64,000 bases of DNA from NCBI GenBank assembly GCA_002786025.1, contig NHNW01000068.1, forward strand, positions 62,001 through 126,000, in the 5' to 3' direction. Of this stretch, positions 17,467 through 28,885 are shown piece by piece. The notes beneath the pieces are model-generated. The model ran no database searches. It was not told where the DNA came from and worked only from the letters and a program-made list of their open reading frames with translations. Numbering within the stretch: the stretch's first letter is position 1; the number at the start of each line of letters is the position of its first letter. The DNA comes from Zasmidium citrigriseum. Its lineage: Eukaryota > Ascomycota > Dothideomycetes > Mycosphaerellales > Mycosphaerellaceae. Position numbers and translations under genes: made by a program.

Positions 17467-20400
17467 TTACTGCTGAGCGCACGAGGCGGCAGCACGACGG
17501 TCCATGTGGGAGGCTTCGGTCTCGAGGGCTTTGGCCATGACGTGGGTGACTGGAATAGATGTCAGTGATTTGTTCTCGTCGGTCAGGAATGAACTGCACT
17601 CACTCGGCCAGATGACCGCCTTCTCCAACATCATGGCGGTAACTCTCAAGATCTTACTTCCAAACCCGCAAGAGCTCAAATCAACTCCATTCGCCAGATT
17701 GTTGGTGCCGGCTGTTGAAGGATTGAATCCGGGTAGATTCAGACCCAAGAGGTTCTCTTGGTGCACCCGCTTCTCCTCCATATTGTTACAGATGTTCTCA
17801 ATCTTTCGAAGCAGCTCCGTGTCTTCAGTTGTCAGAAGCATGATGGCTGGGACTTGTGTGTAGTCCACGGGATCTCGTCCAAGCACGCCCAAGTAGTTAC
17901 CAACACGCTCTTGAATAGTCGTGCACCATTCCGCAAGAACCTGGACGCAGTCGAAGAAACAGATCGCAGATTGGATAGGCAGTTCATGCGCGGTGGCATC
18001 AGCGTATGTCAAGTTGTAGTGGCAGGCAATCGTGAGAGAGTCGGCAGCGTAGAAGGCAGCTTTGCGGAGATGCTTCTCCCGGCGGGAGGAGTTCTGCTCT
18101 CCAGCTGGCAACTGCGATGGACGGCGGACATGGTTTTGCTGTGCTGGCGAGTTGTTCGCTGAGCCTGAGGATCCTTTGCGGGTTTTCAAGCCGTCTGGGC
18201 TATCGCTGCTCTCCTCGTAATCGGCAAGGGCATTGGCCATGCCGTCAAAGTCGCGGCGCCAGAAAGCTTCAGCGGTTCTCCCCAGATTGACATAGAGTCG
18301 CACAAATGCCAGATCGAGGAGTGGAATGCTGTCAGCGGAGAGAGGGCCAAGGCCGAATGGGTTGGGTCGCTCGAGCTTGTGACGTGGGTTGGCCTTCCAG
18401 GCGACTTGCCATGCGTTCAAAGCCGGCTCAATGTGTGCAACCATCTGCTCGGTCTCGTACAGAGTCCATGGTCGAGATGGATGTCTGCTTCGAGTTTCCC
18501 AGATGTAGTTGTGCAAGGCATTGATGAGGACAAGACACCCAAAAGTACTGGGTCTGATGTCCTCCTCGCCGCTTGGCTGTTGCAGGCCTGATTCATTGCT
18601 GCTGTTGTATGCACTTGGAGCGAAGTTGTTTCCTTGTCGCTGATTGGCGGTCAGAAGGTTGCTCAGGGAAGACGCAAACGAGATAGAGCTAGCTTCAGCT
18701 GCAGCCAGGCCGCCACGAGCTTCCCACTCCTCTGCGCTGGGTGCATCCCACAGCTCTTCTGCACATGGCAGATCAAGCATGATCTCCGAATTCATAATCG
18801 TTGGAGTCTGGTTGTATGCAGTCGTCAACAGGCTCGACAAGATGAAGATGGCGAAGAGGCAGCGCTTGCGTTCTTCAGCCGTCTTCCATGTCAGCCATTG
18901 CGCGTGCAGGTCTCCATGGCCGTTCGTAGCTCCATTTTCAGCCATCTCCACATCGCCATTCCTCTGCTGCTGGCCTTCAGCACCCGAGGCGGGAGGGCTA
19001 CTTGGCGGCTTTGCGAGCTCTGCTGATCGTGCCAGGCTCACCAACGCAGCAATGTGGTTGCTGGCAATGTCTGCTGCGATCCTATCGCCGCAGTGGTGGC
19101 CGTAGATGACAGTAAGTAGCATTGCCTGCACAAGCCACAGCGGTGTTTCGCTACCAGTATTGGCTCCATTCGCAGCCGCCGAGATGTCCGCCTTTCGCCT
19201 CTCCTCGAGGTAAAGTTGTATCATCTTCTTGGCAGCCTCGAACAAGTTCTTCGACGCGGGATGATCGTATTCATACAACGCCCCAATGGCAGCCATACCA
19301 AGGATCAAGCATCTTGCTCCCCCGGTACTGCCACTCTGCGCCGAACTGCTTGAGGGTGGCGTTCCTCGCGGGCCGCTGTTGGACTCGATCACGTCGAACG
19401 ACAACGTGGCGACATGACAGACTGGCAAGTGCGGATGTGCGAATTGGATGAAAGCCTCGATGTATTTTCGGATGTCATCCGTGGCAGGCAGGCTCGGCCC
19501 CTGAGGTTGTACAGCTCCCCTGGCTGTTCCTGGGGAGAGTGGAGAGCTCACAGACGGCTGCGAGAACTTGCGGTGGCTGGTACCGTAGACAGAAGGCGTG
19601 GCGAGACTATTGAGGAGCGCTTGTCGCGTGGAGTCAGTGATGGAATCTGTAGACACGGATGTCACTGAGCTCTGTCTGGCACTACCAGTCATGGAAGACG
19701 AGGACATACTAGGGCTATTCGATCCAAAATGGGACAACGGGTTTCCAAAGGCGTTGCCATTCTGACCTTGCATGATGTCCGGCATGGAGTGGTGGTGCTG
19801 GGCGTGGCCGTTCTGTTGTGCCATGGCCTGGTGGAAGTACGCATCGCCAGTAGGGGTGGGATCATGCAGATTGGAGGGAGAGACAGTGCCATTCATGGCC
19901 TCGAGATTGGGCAACCCTGAACCCAAGGCTTCCATCTGGAATGGGCCATTCGCCATCATCTGCTGAGCTTGCATGTCAGGCTGCTGCCAAGGCGAGTTGC
20001 TCTGCGGCATCGGCATGCCAACCTGACTGTTGCTCATGTTCTCCGAGTAATCGGCGGGACTATCGCCGCTGCTGATTCTCGAGGGCGAAGACTCGTCGAT
20101 GGCTTGCTCGTTCTCATTGCCGTTCTGCATCTGCATGTTCCAGTTGCGCATCCAGCCAAAGTCGTCATCGACAGGGACTTGCTGGTTGCTGCTCATGTCG
20201 TAGCCGAAGGGGATGTTGGAGCTTGCAATCTGGCCTGCCCCGCCAAAGTGAAGTGCGGCTGGGTTGATGGTGGTGTGGGGCGTAAAGAGCTGGTCGATGT
20301 CGAAGCCACCAAAGTTACCAGCTGGAGCTGTGCGTAAGGAATTGCTCATATCGAGATGGTTGATATGTTGGGTGTCCAGCTTCGGCAGGCCGTGGGCATT

Positions 20401-21129
20401 GCCATGATGTCCTATAGCAGTGGACATGCCCCGATAGTCGAAGCCGCCAGGGCCTGGCAGGCCGTTGACGTGCATCGGCTGGCCCATATTCAAGCCTAAA
20501 GCATTCATGCGATTCACGTGTGGATGGTTGCCTTCGACAAGACCAAGCGACGCAAGATCGATATGGCTAATGGTATTAGCTCTCGGTCTTTGCTGTGCGA
20601 GGTTGCCGGCAGCACCGCCAATGTTGGCATTGGCCACAGAGTTCTTACGCACTCGGCCATTGCCATTCGTGGGGCCACCAACGCTTTCTCGGCGGCCTTG
20701 TCGAGGACGGGTTGTGGCATTGGTCATGTGCAGCTTTTGCTGATGTCGCAGCAGCAGATCTCTTCGCGCGAAGCATCGCGTGCATTCGGGGCACTCAAAT
20801 GGCTTCTCTTTGGTGTGTGACCGCTCGTGTCTCTTCAAATGCTCGAGTCGCGCGAACGATCGGCCACACGTCGTGCAGACATGAGGCCGTGGCTTGTCCG
20901 TCTTGGGCGGCGGGAATTGGCCATTCTGGGCGCCATTCGGGGGTGCGCCTGGTTTGCCGTTCGATTGCGGTCGACCTGTAGCGAAACATGCGTGTTAGCG
21001 AGAATGCGGAGAAGGGCGGTCGAAGCTCGACAACGACACACCATTGGATTGAGATGTGGTGGAAGCAGCATTCACACTCGATCCCGGAGAAGTGGTCTCG
21101 GGCTCTTGCTTGACTGTTTCCGGTTGCAT
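17467..21129 (-). CDS. C2H2 transcription factor, AmdX/ADR1-like, with fungal_trans domain
   Basis: Exons 21042-21129, 17604-20975 and 17467-17549, giving 1180 aa. Intron 1 runs from GTGTGT to CTACAG. Intron 2 (17550-17603, 54 nt, GTGAGT..CCAG) is 3n and stop-free but has good splice sites. Two adjacent C2H2 fingers occupy residues ~62-84 (HVCTTCGRSFARLEHLKRH) and ~90-112 (FECPECTRCFARRDLLLRH), the arrangement of yeast ADR1 and Aspergillus AmdX. A long Gln/Asn/Ser-rich linker follows, then a fungal_trans regulatory domain (KYIEAFIQFAHPHLPVCHV onward). Probably a nuclear regulator of carbon or nitrogen source use; exact targets cannot be read. The first-exon ATG lies in a short acidic KQEPE-containing peptide. 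Confidence 0.85.
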
Positions 21130-24100
21130 GCTCTATGCGGTGTGCAAGAATAACAATGCTCTTCCCAAGCTCTTCAGCAACAACAGACGCCGAAAGAATA
21201 GACTTCTACAAGGTGGACAAGCGGGCAACGAGTCAGGCGGTGGCGGCGACGGCGGAGAGGGCGGGGAGTGGTAGGGTGAGGGTAGGTGGCAGCGAGTCGC
21301 AACTGCTCATCGAAGGTCGCCGGAGGTCGCGCTGCGGTGGGAGGGGAGCTGGATTGGGCAAGTCGCCAGTCTGGACCACGGGGCTGGTCGAAGTCGAAGT
21401 GTCACTCTCGTCCCGAGCTGCAGATGGGCGAAACGAAACAGCTGGAGTGCAGAACGATGGGACAGCCTGCAAGACAGTTCCAACTGCACCGGGCGAGCGG
21501 ACACGGCTTGGCAACGCCGGTGGTCAAACAATGGGTCGGACGTTGGCGGTGGAGTGGTGAGGGCGGGCGGTGGTGTCGTCGGTGCTGCTGCTCTGTGCTG
21601 CTGCTGCTGGCTGCGGTGGACCCTCGAAGGCTCAGACTCGACGAAGCAACAGGCAGGCCGGGCACTTCTCACAGACTCGCCTTGTGCAGCGGGAGACTAT
21701 TAGGCTAACCATGGATAGCTTTCGTCAGCTGGCATCCGGACGGGCAGGCTAGGCGGATAGAGTTTTGCTCGCCCGTCGAGGGACACATACACGAACACCG
21801 TGACTCTTGGGGCCCGTCGAAGCCTGGTGTGTTTGGTGCAAGCGGCTAACTCTAATGCGAGGCGGCTCACGAGCTGCCCGAATAGGCGACGCTATTTTAT
21901 TGAAGCAATTACGTTGCGCGATGGTCTGGCCTCTGCGGGCTGCGAGGTCTGGAACGGCGAGGATGAAAAGAAGAATGTGATAGAAGATACTGATCGTTGT
22001 TGCAGCAGTGGTAACGACGCTGGTGTCGAAGGACGAGTAACGTAGTGACAAATGCTGCCAATCGCCGGGCGAGTAATGGACGATTGGGGAAAATCTGGGG
22101 TCTGGAGAAGATTTGCCGTGCGAGCTTCCTTCGAGGTCAAATGTACAACGCCTGGACGCTGCGCCGGGTCTACCTTCCGAGCCCGCTTGACGGCGGCGGC
22201 GATCAGACCGCAGGCGAGTCTGTGATGAGGTTTCATGTCTGGCCCAGCGCGCGCTGGTCTGCTGGTCTGGCGAGCACTCTCGACACTCGCCGCCGACGAG
22301 GGCGACGGGATCGAATGCAGCGCTGCGGTGCAGACCCTGGTGCAAAGCTAGCTGGGTCCTCTCTGCTGGGGATGCTGCACACTAGCCAGCATATGGATGC
22401 GCCAGGCGTAGTGTAAGGAGTAGTGCTGTGCAGGTAGGCCGACGGCGACGGCCACGACGGGCAGAGACGCCTCTGGGCGCTGCGCTGCTGCTCCTGCGAA
22501 GGACTCAGGCGCGCTCGTGATCATCAGCGATCCCATTCCTGTGCGAGCAATTTATGCAGACTTTCCGCGCAGCGCGTGGCAACCAAACGGGCAGCGAGCC
22601 AAGCAGCGCATCCGCCCATCGGCACAGCAGCTGGCAGCGATGAGCCGATGATCGGCTTGCGGGCGGCGATGGCCATTGGCATTGACGAGAGAATGACAGC
22701 CAGGCATCGTCCGCTACTGCCGCTGCGGTGGGCACAGCACCACCGTGTCCAGCAGAGTGGGCCAGTGTGGTATCGAAAGAATTATGCACCAGCGTTGCAC
22801 TCCCGCAGCGTGCTTTTTGCCCCCCGGGTGAACACACGCCGATGATGGCTCTGCGAACTGCCCGACCCAAAGCCACCGCCAGGCCACCACCACCGCCAGC
22901 GAATCAAGCGCCCAGCGTTTGGGCAGAGCATCGCGGTGCTGGGCCAGAGGGCCTGTGGCAGCAATAGTCGCCAGCAGCAGGGTCCGTCTCGAGCAGCGCC
23001 GGCTGCGTGCATATACTGCATAGGACGCTGCGGAACCTGCAGTCTCACACCAAGGCCGCTACTGCTACAACGCTCCAGTCCCTGTCTCCAGTCGCCGACC
23101 CAGGGAGCTTCATGCAAACGCTGGTACTTGTGACCTCTTCTAAGCCACCATGCCCCGTCAGAGCCGGACGTCATCGCGGCCGCAACAGCCATAGCTAAGC
23201 AAATGAGCATGAGCGCGCTACGCTCGCCAGCACGATGATGATGCGGACGCGGATGTGAGATGGAACACTGGCCGCCGGAGAAGAGCAGCACTGCGAGCAG
23301 CAGCGCCGTGCAGGCAGAGGCAGCTGACCTCCGGAGCCCACAAAAAGCCCGGGCACACGTCCAATATCGCTCAGCGGCGCACATCGCTTCCCCAGAGGAT
23401 CCGCAGCGCGACATGTCCTGCAAAATGGCAGACTGGCAGACGAATGGCAGCGCCGGACAGCACGGCATCAAGCGGCTCGACGACGATGACCCTTTCACTT
23501 CATCACTCGCTTTTTGCCTCTCTTGCTTTCGCGGCCTTGGCCTGCTAGCCTCAATATGCGCCCTGCCCCAGATTTTGTATGCAGGCCATAGCTTAGCGTG
23601 TGCGCCTCTTTCGTGCCCACGGCAGGCTTTCGTCAGATTGGCGGCGCACGACTGGCATCGCTTCGCCGTCCGCGAACTCTGCCAGCGAGTTTTGTCCGTG
23701 CGGTGCACACGCGAGCTGGAAACGATGGACAAGCAGTCGATCGTCGCTGTCATTTTGCGGCAAGCCCACCGTCAATCGTGGCACGCCTGTTCCAACTTCA
23801 TCCTCCAGCGCAGCGTCTATCGCCTGCCCGTCATGACTCTACGCGAACTGCTGCTCTGCGAATGCAAACGCCTCTCGCCCACCTCGCGCCGACAGCGCAG
23901 TAGTCGCAGTTCAGTATCTCCTAGCAGCAGTGATCTTTTGTGGGGACTCCACAGTATTGGCAGGCTCCACAGAAATCGCAATTTGAGAACCGCCCGGAGA
24001 ATGCCAGCAGCAGCTCAGGGCTTCACCATCAATCACTGCATCTGCATCAGCCTTGACGGCTCGCACTCAAGGCATCATCCTTGCGCGCCGCACCTGGTGA

Positions 24101-24860
24101 CGGGCAGCGGAGATTCCTCACATCCATCACCTTAACACACGGCACTCCCGATTTGTGCTCCATAGATCTGGCCAGCACCAGTCGCGAGCAAGATCGGACT
24201 TCTTACCAGCTGTCTCGCCCCCTTGGCGGCTCTTCTGCTCGTTCGAAACAACCATGGGAACGGAGCTGCTACTGCATTCGACAACCACGTGAGCTCTGTC
24301 TCTGCCCGGCTGCGGTTGGAGCGCCTCGGCCGCGAAAGATGTTTCGACGACCCTACACGATGTTCCTTGACAATATCGTCGCTCTTTTGCTGCTGCTCTT
24401 GCTTATTGCAGTAGAATGTGGCTTGCTGATGATGTGCCCTCGCATCGACGATGCCCAGCTGTCGAATCTGCACGAAATTATGGGGAGCAGCACTGCCCAT
24501 TGCTCCCTTGGGATTGAACTTCCTGCGTCACGAAACAATTAATTGGCGCAATGCAGGTCAGAGTTGGATGATGATGCTCTCTCTCGTACAACGTACTGAA
24601 CGCAGAACCCCCGCGGACTCCAGCAGCAAAACGACTTGACGTGCTTCCCTGTCTTGCCCTGAGAAAGGGCCCTCGAGCTGGAGAGCTGGCCTGCTCGTGC
24701 CCCACCGCGGGGCACTCTGCAGCTCGCACACCCGAGACAAGACAGACCTGACGACCAGGGAGAAGCAGCACACAGCTCGATCCCCGACTCTGGAGCCGGC
24801 AGGACGCCACGAGCACCCTTCGCCTGCAGGCATCGCCCTCGTGGTGTCAATCCGCACCGC

Positions 24861-24891
24861 CAGCCAGCACCAGCACCAGCACCAGCACCAA
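24861..24891. repeat. CAGCAC hexanucleotide microsatellite
   Basis: Four to five tandem CAGCAC-type units in non-coding DNA. Confidence 0.7.
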
Positions 24892-24914
24892 CAAGCAAGC
24901 ACACATTGAACACA

Positions 24915-24932
24915 GTACGTACCGGTACGTAC
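24915..24932. promoter_or_regulatory. 18-bp perfect palindrome
   Basis: GTACGTACCGGTACGTAC equals its own reverse complement, centred on CCGG. It could be a dimeric regulator site; no known consensus is assigned. Confidence 0.4.
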
Positions 24933-25184
24933 CTCGCCGCATCGCATTCACTGCATTGAGACGCTGCCGACGACACTCTTCTCGTCTGACTCGCGCTGTC
25001 GACACGCACAGCGGAAAAGGATCACGTTACCTGCGGATTTCCTGCCGCTGTTCCATGCGTCTTATTATATTTGCCACGCGCGCTGACCTCACCTCACCTG
25101 CCGATGATGGCTGCCACGTTCGCGGTGGTAGTGGTGGCGCCGACATCACTTCTGGCGTCGCTGTGCGACGGAACGAAAAGGTAA

Positions 25185-25560
25185 GGTGTTGGCTGAACGT
25201 CGGGAGGAGTCGCGAGCACTGCTAAATGCGCATTAAATGGATGGAAAGGTGAGCCATGCGGAAAGCCTGCTTATGAATTCACACGCTTCCTTGCGGCATT
25301 TCGGAGCTTTGGATAGATGTGCCAAGATATGCAAGGCGTTCTATCGAACACAACGACGGCGATGGTGAGGTCGAGTCACTAACAGGCTCGTATGACGAAC
25401 CAAGCAAATCAAAGACCATGACAATGGCATCATGAAAGCAGGCCCCGAAGGCCTGCAGAACAACATGCGAACTTGTTACGAGGGAAGCAGCATTGCCCTG
25501 CTGCTTGACTGTCTCTACTTGAGAAGTCGCCAGGCATCGAGACTTCTCGAAACCCTTTAA
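25185..25560. repeat. diverged direct repeat, copy A
   Basis: Shares an ordered series of blocks with copy B at 27283-27615: GGCTGAACGTCGG, TCGCGAG, AATGCGCA, TGCGGC..TTCGGAGCTT and GCCAAGA.ATGCAAGGCGTTC. The two copies have the same orientation and flank the small secreted protein gene. No intact ORF explains it. Confidence 0.65.
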
Positions 25561-26522
25561 CAAGTAGTCAGCAACATCAGGCCCTTATTGACTTTGAACC
25601 CAAGTCGACCACCGATGGCATTGATAGAGTCAGACAAGACCTTCGGCGGGCGACCATTGGTCTGACGACGCCCTCTTCGCACCTCTTGCGTCTTCTAATT
25701 CTTCGCGCTTCCAATGAAGTCGAACGTTACCTTCCCCTTCGGCGACAGGAATCACAGGATGTCTTCTTTCAAAGGAGCCTCCAGCCACGCTAAAAGTGCT
25801 CCACCCATTCCTATGGAAGCTTAGGGCTTTGTATAACAATAGAGAGAAGTGACAGTCATGGTGAAAGTCAAATTGCTTACAACAAGTTCTTAGCACGACC
25901 ACGTGTATTATTACACAGGCTTTGAAGTGTTCATAACGTCTCCACTGTCGTTCATGAGTTGTCAAGCATGGCTATGCCCGTCCTTCGCTCGCGGCATACT
26001 CCGTCAATGATGCGAGCACTGGTTCATACACGGGATCCCACAACGACTATCCACATGGCATCGCCGACGCTAAAAACGATGATCGTCGTCTATCTGGTCA
26101 AGAACGCGTTCTGAAGAGGAAGGTACAATGGTTCATCGACGCTATGCTTGACCTCAAGCGCGTTCTCGTAGTCCACCTACCAAGAACAACTAAAACCAAC
26201 ATGATCACCAGCGACGATGTTACCCATGTGCATCAGAATACTCCGTTGTTACGAACGCAGCACGGGAAAAAGTGACGTCCTCACTTTCAATCATTCGCCA
26301 AGAGGCCAACAGTCTTCAGCTGAACCCATCTTAGGTGAACTCAAACCCCAACATACCGTAACTGAACTCCGTTTCCGCAATGGCTCCATGTCCATCAATG
26401 CATTTAGTAAAAGGGTTGAATGCTTACCGTCGAGGGTGTTTGGACGCTGACATTCGAAGGACGGCGATGACATGAAATCGTTGCTTCGAAGAATGGCGTG
26501 AGAGGACGATGAATGAAGACGG

Positions 26523-26529
26523 TATATAA
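26523..26529 (+). promoter_or_regulatory. TATA box of the small secreted protein gene
   Basis: TATATAA lies about 120 bp upstream of the ATG at 26650. Confidence 0.5.
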
Positions 26530-26649
26530 TCACCGCCAAGGTCTTGGAAAACGACACAATCAAAGCATCAAAGACCCTGAACACCAGAGAAACGAAGTCA
26601 GCGACTATCTCCCCACCCACCTCATCCCCAACTAACCCTCCAGACCAAA

Positions 26650-27009
26650 ATGCTCGCCCTCAAGACCGTCCTCGGCGCCCTGGCCTTCACGGCCGTCACC
26701 AACGCCTTCATCGCCGACCTCTTCTCCGACGAAAACTGCCAGAACAAAGTCGGCTCCCGCAACGTCTACGACAACACCTGCGCCGAGATGGACGAGCTCG
26801 GTTTCTCCTCTTTCATCATCACGACCCTCGGCGCCAGCGGCCAGTACGCTCGTGCCTATGGAGCGGACGCCTGTGAGGGCTTCAGCGGATCGGGACAGTT
26901 GGCTTGCACGGGCGCTGGACCGCCTGGTGCTAACACGGGCCCTTGTATCCAGGCTTTCTTGCCGGATTCGAGTAGCCATGCTTTGGGATCGTCGGCGAGT
27001 GTTTGCTAG
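26650..27009 (+). CDS. small secreted cysteine-containing protein
   Basis: Intron-free, 119 aa, with ATG in a CAAAATG context. The signal peptide is about residues 1-19 (MLALKTVLGALAFTAVTNA). The mature ~100 residues carry six Cys (about positions 30, 44, 75, 86, 98 and 119), the last being the final residue, which suggests three disulphides. Gly/Ser-rich with no transmembrane segment. The size, secretion signal and even Cys number fit the broad class of small secreted proteins of plant- or host-associated fungi, some of which act as effectors. No specific family is recognised and no activity should be assumed. The gene sits alone between two diverged repeats. Confidence 0.8.
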   Translation: MLALKTVLGALAFTAVTNAFIADLFSDENCQNKVGSRNVYDNTCAEMDELGFSSFIITTLGASGQYARAYGADACEGFSGSGQLACTGAGPPGANTGPCIQAFLPDSSSHALGSSASVC

Positions 27010-27953
27010 ATGGTGAGGAGGAATGGTTGATGGAAGTGAGGGGGAAGGTGATGTCGTTTGAGCAGGACCTGGACATTCGTTAATTGTGCTGGAAAGTTTG
27101 TACATATGGGGGCTTCTTCGCATCGTTAACTCGAGGACGATGTTGTCGTTCGTTCCACAGCCGTACGAGAGAAACATCCGCAATTCGTCTTTGTCTCGGT
27201 GATTCTGTTTCTGAGCCCAATAGCCTCCTGCACGTGATTGAGTCGTGAGGTGATGGGTGTGCTTGTCGACAGACTGGGACCCTCGGCTGAACGTCGGAAG
27301 GATTCGCGAGGCAATCCATACTAATGCGCAATAAAGGTGAAGAAAGTCTGCTAATTAATGTCCACGCTTGTATGCGGCCCTTCGGAGCTTGCCAAGACAT
27401 GCAAGGCGTTCGATATTCGACGATGACGGCGAATGTCGAGACGCCGCAGGCTTGCCGTTGGGAGGTGCGTATGCGGTTGACCGTGGCGAAAACAGCGCTT
27501 TGAGCCAAGCTTCGGTGATATAGTGGAGGCTCTGTGGGGAACTTGTCTGGAGTACATGACAGCCACTGCCCCAACGTTGGGGCATTGATGAGATGTTGCA
27601 TTGAATCTACTCACACACATTAATCATAGCGGGCGTGACAGGGCGACAGCACGCCTGGGCACATGCGCGGCCGGACCCTGCCGCCGCTGGCGAAGGTGGA
27701 CCACTTCTCGGTCCGTAGCTCCCTTCCTGGCCTTGAGGTCTCCATATTGATGCGTTTGATCCATACCTCTCAAGCCTTGCATGTGAAGGGTCTTTGCGAC
27801 GCACTCCGCCACGCTCGTTTGGCATCCTTCTTGGTCTGTCAATGCGGACCGAGGGTGTCAGTAGCCGACGACGAGCGGCAAGGGCGGGATAGGAGATGCC
27901 GTGCAAGCCGTAGGTCTCCAGTATGACACAGGTGTCTCCAGGCATCCAAGAGC
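27010..27953. other. gene-free flank of the secreted protein gene
   Basis: Holds copy B of the direct repeat. The remaining open frames, for example on the minus strand at 27080-27601 and 27607-27957, have no recognisable content. Confidence 0.4.
27283..27615. repeat. diverged direct repeat, copy B
   Basis: Second copy of the repeat described at 25185-25560, about 2.1 kb downstream in the same orientation. Besides the shared blocks it contains CCCCAACGTTGGGG, a perfect palindrome near its right end. Confidence 0.65.
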
Positions 27954-28567
27954 TCATTTCTTGTTTTTCTTCTTCTTCTTGTTGCCGCCGCCTCCACCTT
28001 GCTGAGGTTTTGCGTCACCGGCGCTGGGGGCTGGTGCAGTGTCTTTCGAGTCTGCTACAGCTGCTTCCTCAGGCACCGCAGCATCTTCCATCACCACATC
28101 TTGAGCTGTAGTCAAGAGTCAGCATAGAACCAACACAGAGTATCACCATTGCATGCATACCTTCTTCCTTCACAGGCAAAGCAGCCATGTACCTCCCCAG
28201 AGTCCCCATGCTCGTGATCAAGCGTCCGACTTCCGCCGCTCTGTTCGTCTTGAACTTCAACACCACGCCCGACTCGGGATCATACGTCTTCAGCTCGAGT
28301 GTAGCCAATGGAACTTTTGGCGCATCGCCCCCCTCCTTCTCTTCTCCATCTGCTCGTTTTCTTTTCTTACTCAATTTTTTCTGATAGCGATCGGATTCAA
28401 GGTTCGGGATGTTGTATTTGGTCGTGATGCGTGTCTGTGAGTCCTTGGAATCAGTGGTGTGTTGTGGTTGGATGGGGTTCGAGGCACTTACGCACCGTAG
28501 TTGGGCGGGCTTGGAGGAGGCGGGCGGTCTGAGTCTGCCATTCTTGGCTTGTCGCGAGGACAACCAT
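27954..28567 (-). CDS. SRP9: signal recognition particle subunit SRP9/SRP21
   Basis: Exons 28496-28567, 28161-28434 and 27954-28105, giving 165 aa. Introns of 61 and 55 nt have donors GTGCGT and GTATGC. The N-terminus MVVLATSQEWQTQTARLLQ, followed by RPTTTRITTKYNIP across the first junction, is the SRP9-21 domain. LELKTYDPESGVVLKFKTN and VGRLITSMGTLGRYM follow. The end is a low-complexity Ala/Pro/Gly stretch and a Lys-rich tail (NKKKKKNKK). In the cytosol SRP9/21 belongs to the Alu domain of the signal recognition particle, which slows translation during ER targeting. A Lys-rich insert (KKLSKKRKR) interrupts the domain, as is common in filamentous fungi. Confidence 0.85.
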
Positions 28568-28885
28568 CTTGTATGGAGGTAGGCGATGTTGTAGGAGTCG
28601 ATCGTGAGGTCGTGGTTGATCTTCTAGATGGAGGAGGAGCAATGGCCATTTCAGCCTTGGCACGCTAGGACGAGGTGGGCAGGACCGTGATGAGTCCTTT
28701 CCATTCAGACCAACTTTTGCGACTTCACATGCTTCTTCCTGAAGAATTCAGTCCGTGCTTGCTTTGTCTTCTGTTGCATTTGCCGGCGTTGGGTTGCATG
28801 TGACAGGCGGAGGAGAACGCAGTCTGTGGTCAAGAATTCGTTACTCGATCAAACTCGAGCCCGGAAAAAGTACTACGCATCAATC
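28568..28885. other. divergent promoter region (SRP9 / DUF1308 gene)
   Basis: 318 bp between divergent start codons; no distinct element recognised. Confidence 0.4.

Larger units (their letters stand above)
21130..26649. other. 5.5-kb region with no convincing gene
   Basis: GC-rich DNA upstream of the regulator with many mutually overlapping open frames on both strands, none recognisable. It contains G-rich stretches (about 21217-21350), CTG-rich runs (about 21580-21620), a CAGCAC microsatellite, an 18-bp perfect palindrome and the first copy of a diverged direct repeat (25185-25560). Part is likely a long 5' leader or upstream control region of the regulator; non-coding transcripts are possible but not visible. 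Confidence 0.45.

Noticed and set aside
22782..24135. Two long open frames (323 codons minus, 291 codons plus) in the 5.5-kb gap
   Set aside because: They overlap each other on opposite strands in GC-rich DNA, where stops are rare. Composition is erratic and no domain or intron logic is seen.
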